From Saccharofermentans sp. (GTDB taxonomy: Bacteria > Bacillota_A > Clostridia > Saccharofermentanales > Saccharofermentanaceae), in the NCBI GenBank assembly GCA_024695565.1, contig JAILHX010000041.1, forward strand, positions 1 through 7,352: 7,352 bases of DNA, read 5' to 3'. A model generated the notes under the pieces. It ran no database searches. It had not been told where the DNA came from and was given only the letters and a program-made list of their open reading frames with translations. Below, piece after piece: positions 5,964-7,352 of this stretch (within the stretch, counting starts at the first letter, position 1; each line of letters starts with the position of its first letter). Made by a program: the position numbers and the translations under genes.

Positions 5964-5979
5964 AGTCAGGTGTCTGACT
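5964..5979. repeat. Short inverted repeat AGTCAG/CTGACT
   Basis: AGTCAG (5964-5969) and CTGACT (5974-5979) are perfect 6-base arms around GTGT, directly abutting the preceding inverted repeat. A further TAGTCAG occurs at about 6008-6014, so the motif is present three times in 50 bases. It resembles an operator or a small RNA stem. No T-run follows it. Confidence 0.45.
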
Positions 5980-6037
5980 GCCCTGAAGATGGAGCATCGG
6001 AAATTTTTAGTCAGAATTGTGAAAAAACGCCTGAAAC

Positions 6038-6068
6038 TATAATAAAGGTAAAAGGCATTTGATATAAT
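6038..6068 (+). promoter_or_regulatory. Promoter of the SUKH gene, two candidate -10 boxes
   Basis: TGATATAAT at 6060-6068 is a perfect TATAAT with an extended TG and is the best candidate; transcription would start near 6075. A second TATAAT at 6038-6043 has a poor -35-like TTGTGA (6017-6022) only 15 bases away. The word TTGATATAAT also occurs in front of the gene at 3139. The leader would be about 65 bases. Confidence 0.5.
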
Positions 6069-6092
6069 GGAAACGTTGTATGGGGTTGTTTT

Positions 6093-6109
6093 CGGCAGGG
6101 CTTATGCCG
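6093..6109 (+). other. Possible leader hairpin upstream of the SUKH gene
   Basis: CGGCA (6093-6097) can pair with TGCCG (6105-6109) across GGGCTTA in the predicted 5' leader, about 20 bases before the ribosome binding site. It is short and might be accidental; no known riboswitch consensus is recognised. Confidence 0.25.
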
Positions 6110-6140
6110 GCATGATTAAGTGATTTAAGAGAGGAACGGT

Positions 6141-7337
6141 ATGTCACAGATCAAGTTGCTGTTAGATGGACTTAAAGACAGAGAACAGGTTGTTTTTTCT
6201 GACGGATTTGCAGAATCAGGATTAACTGCTAAGGATGTTACTGCGCTTGGTAAAGATCTTAAGATCAAGTTCCCGGCTTCATATAAGGAATTCCTGCGCA
6301 TATATCAGATCCCTTCGGCAAAGGTTTATATATGTTTTTGCGGTGATATGTATGCTAATTCTTTTGGCATTTCTTTCGACAGAACAAAGAATGAATATGT
6401 GGATTCTGACGAGGGCCAAATAGTAATCGAGTTTGACTGGATCAATTACGATACTTCGAGTATTGATGCGTTCAAAAAGAGTTTCCATGAAATCAATGAC
6501 GGAACTGCTGCCTGGGCAGCGGCCGGCTTTATTCTCCTGGGTGATTTCAGAGGCTATAAAGTTTTCCTGGACACCAAAGAAGATGTTGTATATTCGATCT
6601 ACCATGAAGATCTGTACGAGAGCGAAGATTACGACGATCCGAAGGCAGCTCGTGAGTGCATGGAAGAAAACGCACATGCGCTCTGTGATAATTTTGAGCA
6701 GTTCCTGAAGGTAATATGCACAGGTAAGCCCTTTGACGAAGACGATCACGTTTTCGCAGGTGAGGAGCAGGAGGAAAACCAGCCTGTTGAAGAGCAGGCG
6801 GATCTCTCCTCGAGCATAATCAAGGTTGGGCAGGCCAGTGATACGCCTGTCAAGAACCGTGACAAGATCGGAGGGTTCCCCACTTATCTGCCTGACGAGA
6901 TTCCTGTGGCTGATGGCAATAGCGGCTACTTCCTTATGGAGATATATAATCATGGTTATGCCGATCCTGAGGTCATTTGCTGGCAGCTTTACTGCATGGA
7001 AAAGAGCGCAGTACAGATCTCACATGTTATCGAGATCCGTAAGGGTGCTGAATTGTACGATGATTCCAGCAAACTGATAAAGAAGCGCAGATGGCTTCAT
7101 GAATTCCCGCTGATACTTGAGCCCTGCGATCCCAAGGCGATCGATGAGACTATATCCGCTATCGGCGGAAAGGTTCCGAAGCTTGCCAAAAATGCATTTA
7201 AGAGAAAACAGATCACATACTTAGGCACGATCAGGGAATCATTGGTTCCTGATAATGAGCTCAATATCGATCCTGAATGGATCATTGCTTTTGGGTTTGA
7301 TAAAGACGGGAAACTTCATGTTGAAGTCTTTTGCTGA
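6141..7337 (+). CDS. SUKH (SMI1/KNR4) domain protein with C-terminal YwqG/DUF1963-like domain
   Basis: This 398-residue protein has two parts. Residues about 25-193 fit the SUKH fold: LKIKFPASYKEFLRIYQIP near the start, FILLGDFRGYKVFLDTKED (130-148) giving the G-D-x-x-G-Y-x-x-F-L-D core, VYSIYHE, and the closing NFEQFLKVI. Residues 195-222 are an acidic linker. Residues 228-398 contain GGFPTYLPDEIP (244-255), a Y-F-L-M-E-I strand and a second A-I-G-G-x-V-P (340-346), a two-GG-P layout like YwqG/DUF1963 proteins; this second call is weaker. SUKH proteins are often immunity proteins against secreted toxins, but standalone housekeeping or phage-related ones are common. No toxin is visible in the window. 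GAGAGGAA at 6129-6136 supports the start. No signal peptide or membrane span is seen. A strong ribosome site right after its stop implies a co-transcribed next gene. Confidence 0.85.
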   Translation: MSQIKLLLDGLKDREQVVFSDGFAESGLTAKDVTALGKDLKIKFPASYKEFLRIYQIPSAKVYICFCGDMYANSFGISFDRTKNEYVDSDEGQIVIEFDWINYDTSSIDAFKKSFHEINDGTAAWAAAGFILLGDFRGYKVFLDTKEDVVYSIYHEDLYESEDYDDPKAARECMEENAHALCDNFEQFLKVICTGKPFDEDDHVFAGEEQEENQPVEEQADLSSSIIKVGQASDTPVKNRDKIGGFPTYLPDEIPVADGNSGYFLMEIYNHGYADPEVICWQLYCMEKSAVQISHVIEIRKGAELYDDSSKLIKKRRWLHEFPLILEPCDPKAIDETISAIGGKVPKLAKNAFKRKQITYLGTIRESLVPDNELNIDPEWIIAFGFDKDGKLHVEVFC

Positions 7338-7338
7338 T

Positions 7339-7345
7339 AAGGAGG
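7339..7345 (+). promoter_or_regulatory. Ribosome binding site of a gene starting at the window edge
   Basis: AAGGAGG lies two bases after the SUKH gene's TGA. The window ends seven bases later with an A, right where a start codon would begin. The next gene is therefore almost certainly translationally close to, and in operon with, the SUKH gene. Confidence 0.75.
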
Positions 7346-7352
7346 ATACCTA

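Noticed and set aside
5857..5979. CRISPR array
   Set aside because: The repeats are inverted, differ from one another and have no regular repeat-spacer period; no cas gene is present.
6279..6953. Long minus-strand open frame (224 codons) opposite the SUKH gene
   Set aside because: It lies wholly antisense to a gene with recognisable domains and a good ribosome site, and its own translation shows no recognisable domain.

Overview
The window looks like chromosomal DNA of a Gram-positive Bacillota, most likely a Clostridia member (Lachnospiraceae or Oscillospiraceae-like). The evidence is strong AGGAGG-type ribosome binding sites, AT-rich TATAAT promoters, a stem-loop/T-run terminator, and gene families typical of gut and rumen Clostridia: zinc-ribbon/helical-repeat proteins, an AraC-GyrI regulator, flavodoxin-fold reductases and a SUKH protein. 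I see no rRNA, tRNA, CRISPR array, transposase or phage gene, and the species cannot be named from this sequence.

Left part (1-1708): the window opens in the 3' end of a hydrophobic protein on the plus strand that appears frameshifted near position 95. Its end overlaps the end of a minus-strand two-gene unit. That unit is transcribed right to left and encodes an XRE-type DNA-binding protein with a zinc ribbon and a helical C-terminus (1043-1708), then a multi-pass membrane protein with two cysteine clusters (257-1024). The two genes are 18 bases apart and are probably co-transcribed from a promoter near 1740.

Centre (1832-5829): divergent from the regulator is a 417-residue protein built from two copies of a zinc-ribbon plus helical-repeat unit. 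Its ribbons resemble the one in the XRE protein, so the divergent pair may be functionally linked. A promoter-like TGATATAAT inside a perfect inverted repeat (3083-3110) then begins what looks like a second transcription unit: an unrecognised 167-residue protein, a short-chain flavodoxin, an FMN reductase-type flavoprotein with an Isf-like cysteine motif, and an AraC-family regulator fused to a GyrI-like ligand-binding domain. A clear intrinsic terminator with a C(UACG)G loop (5806-5829) closes it. The simplest reading is a redox or xenobiotic-response operon with its own regulator, but the inducing signal is unknown.

Right part (5830-7352): a non-coding stretch of about 310 bases holds a striking run of perfect inverted repeats (5857-5979), then a second TGATATAAT promoter. 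This drives a 398-residue protein with an N-terminal SUKH (SMI1/KNR4) domain, an acidic linker and a C-terminal domain with GG-P motifs like YwqG/DUF1963 proteins. A strong ribosome binding site just after its stop shows that another gene starts at the window edge.

No complete, clearly new system is demonstrable here. The best leads are the palindrome cluster, the SUKH fusion with its unseen partner gene, and the divergent zinc-ribbon locus with the cysteine-rich membrane protein.
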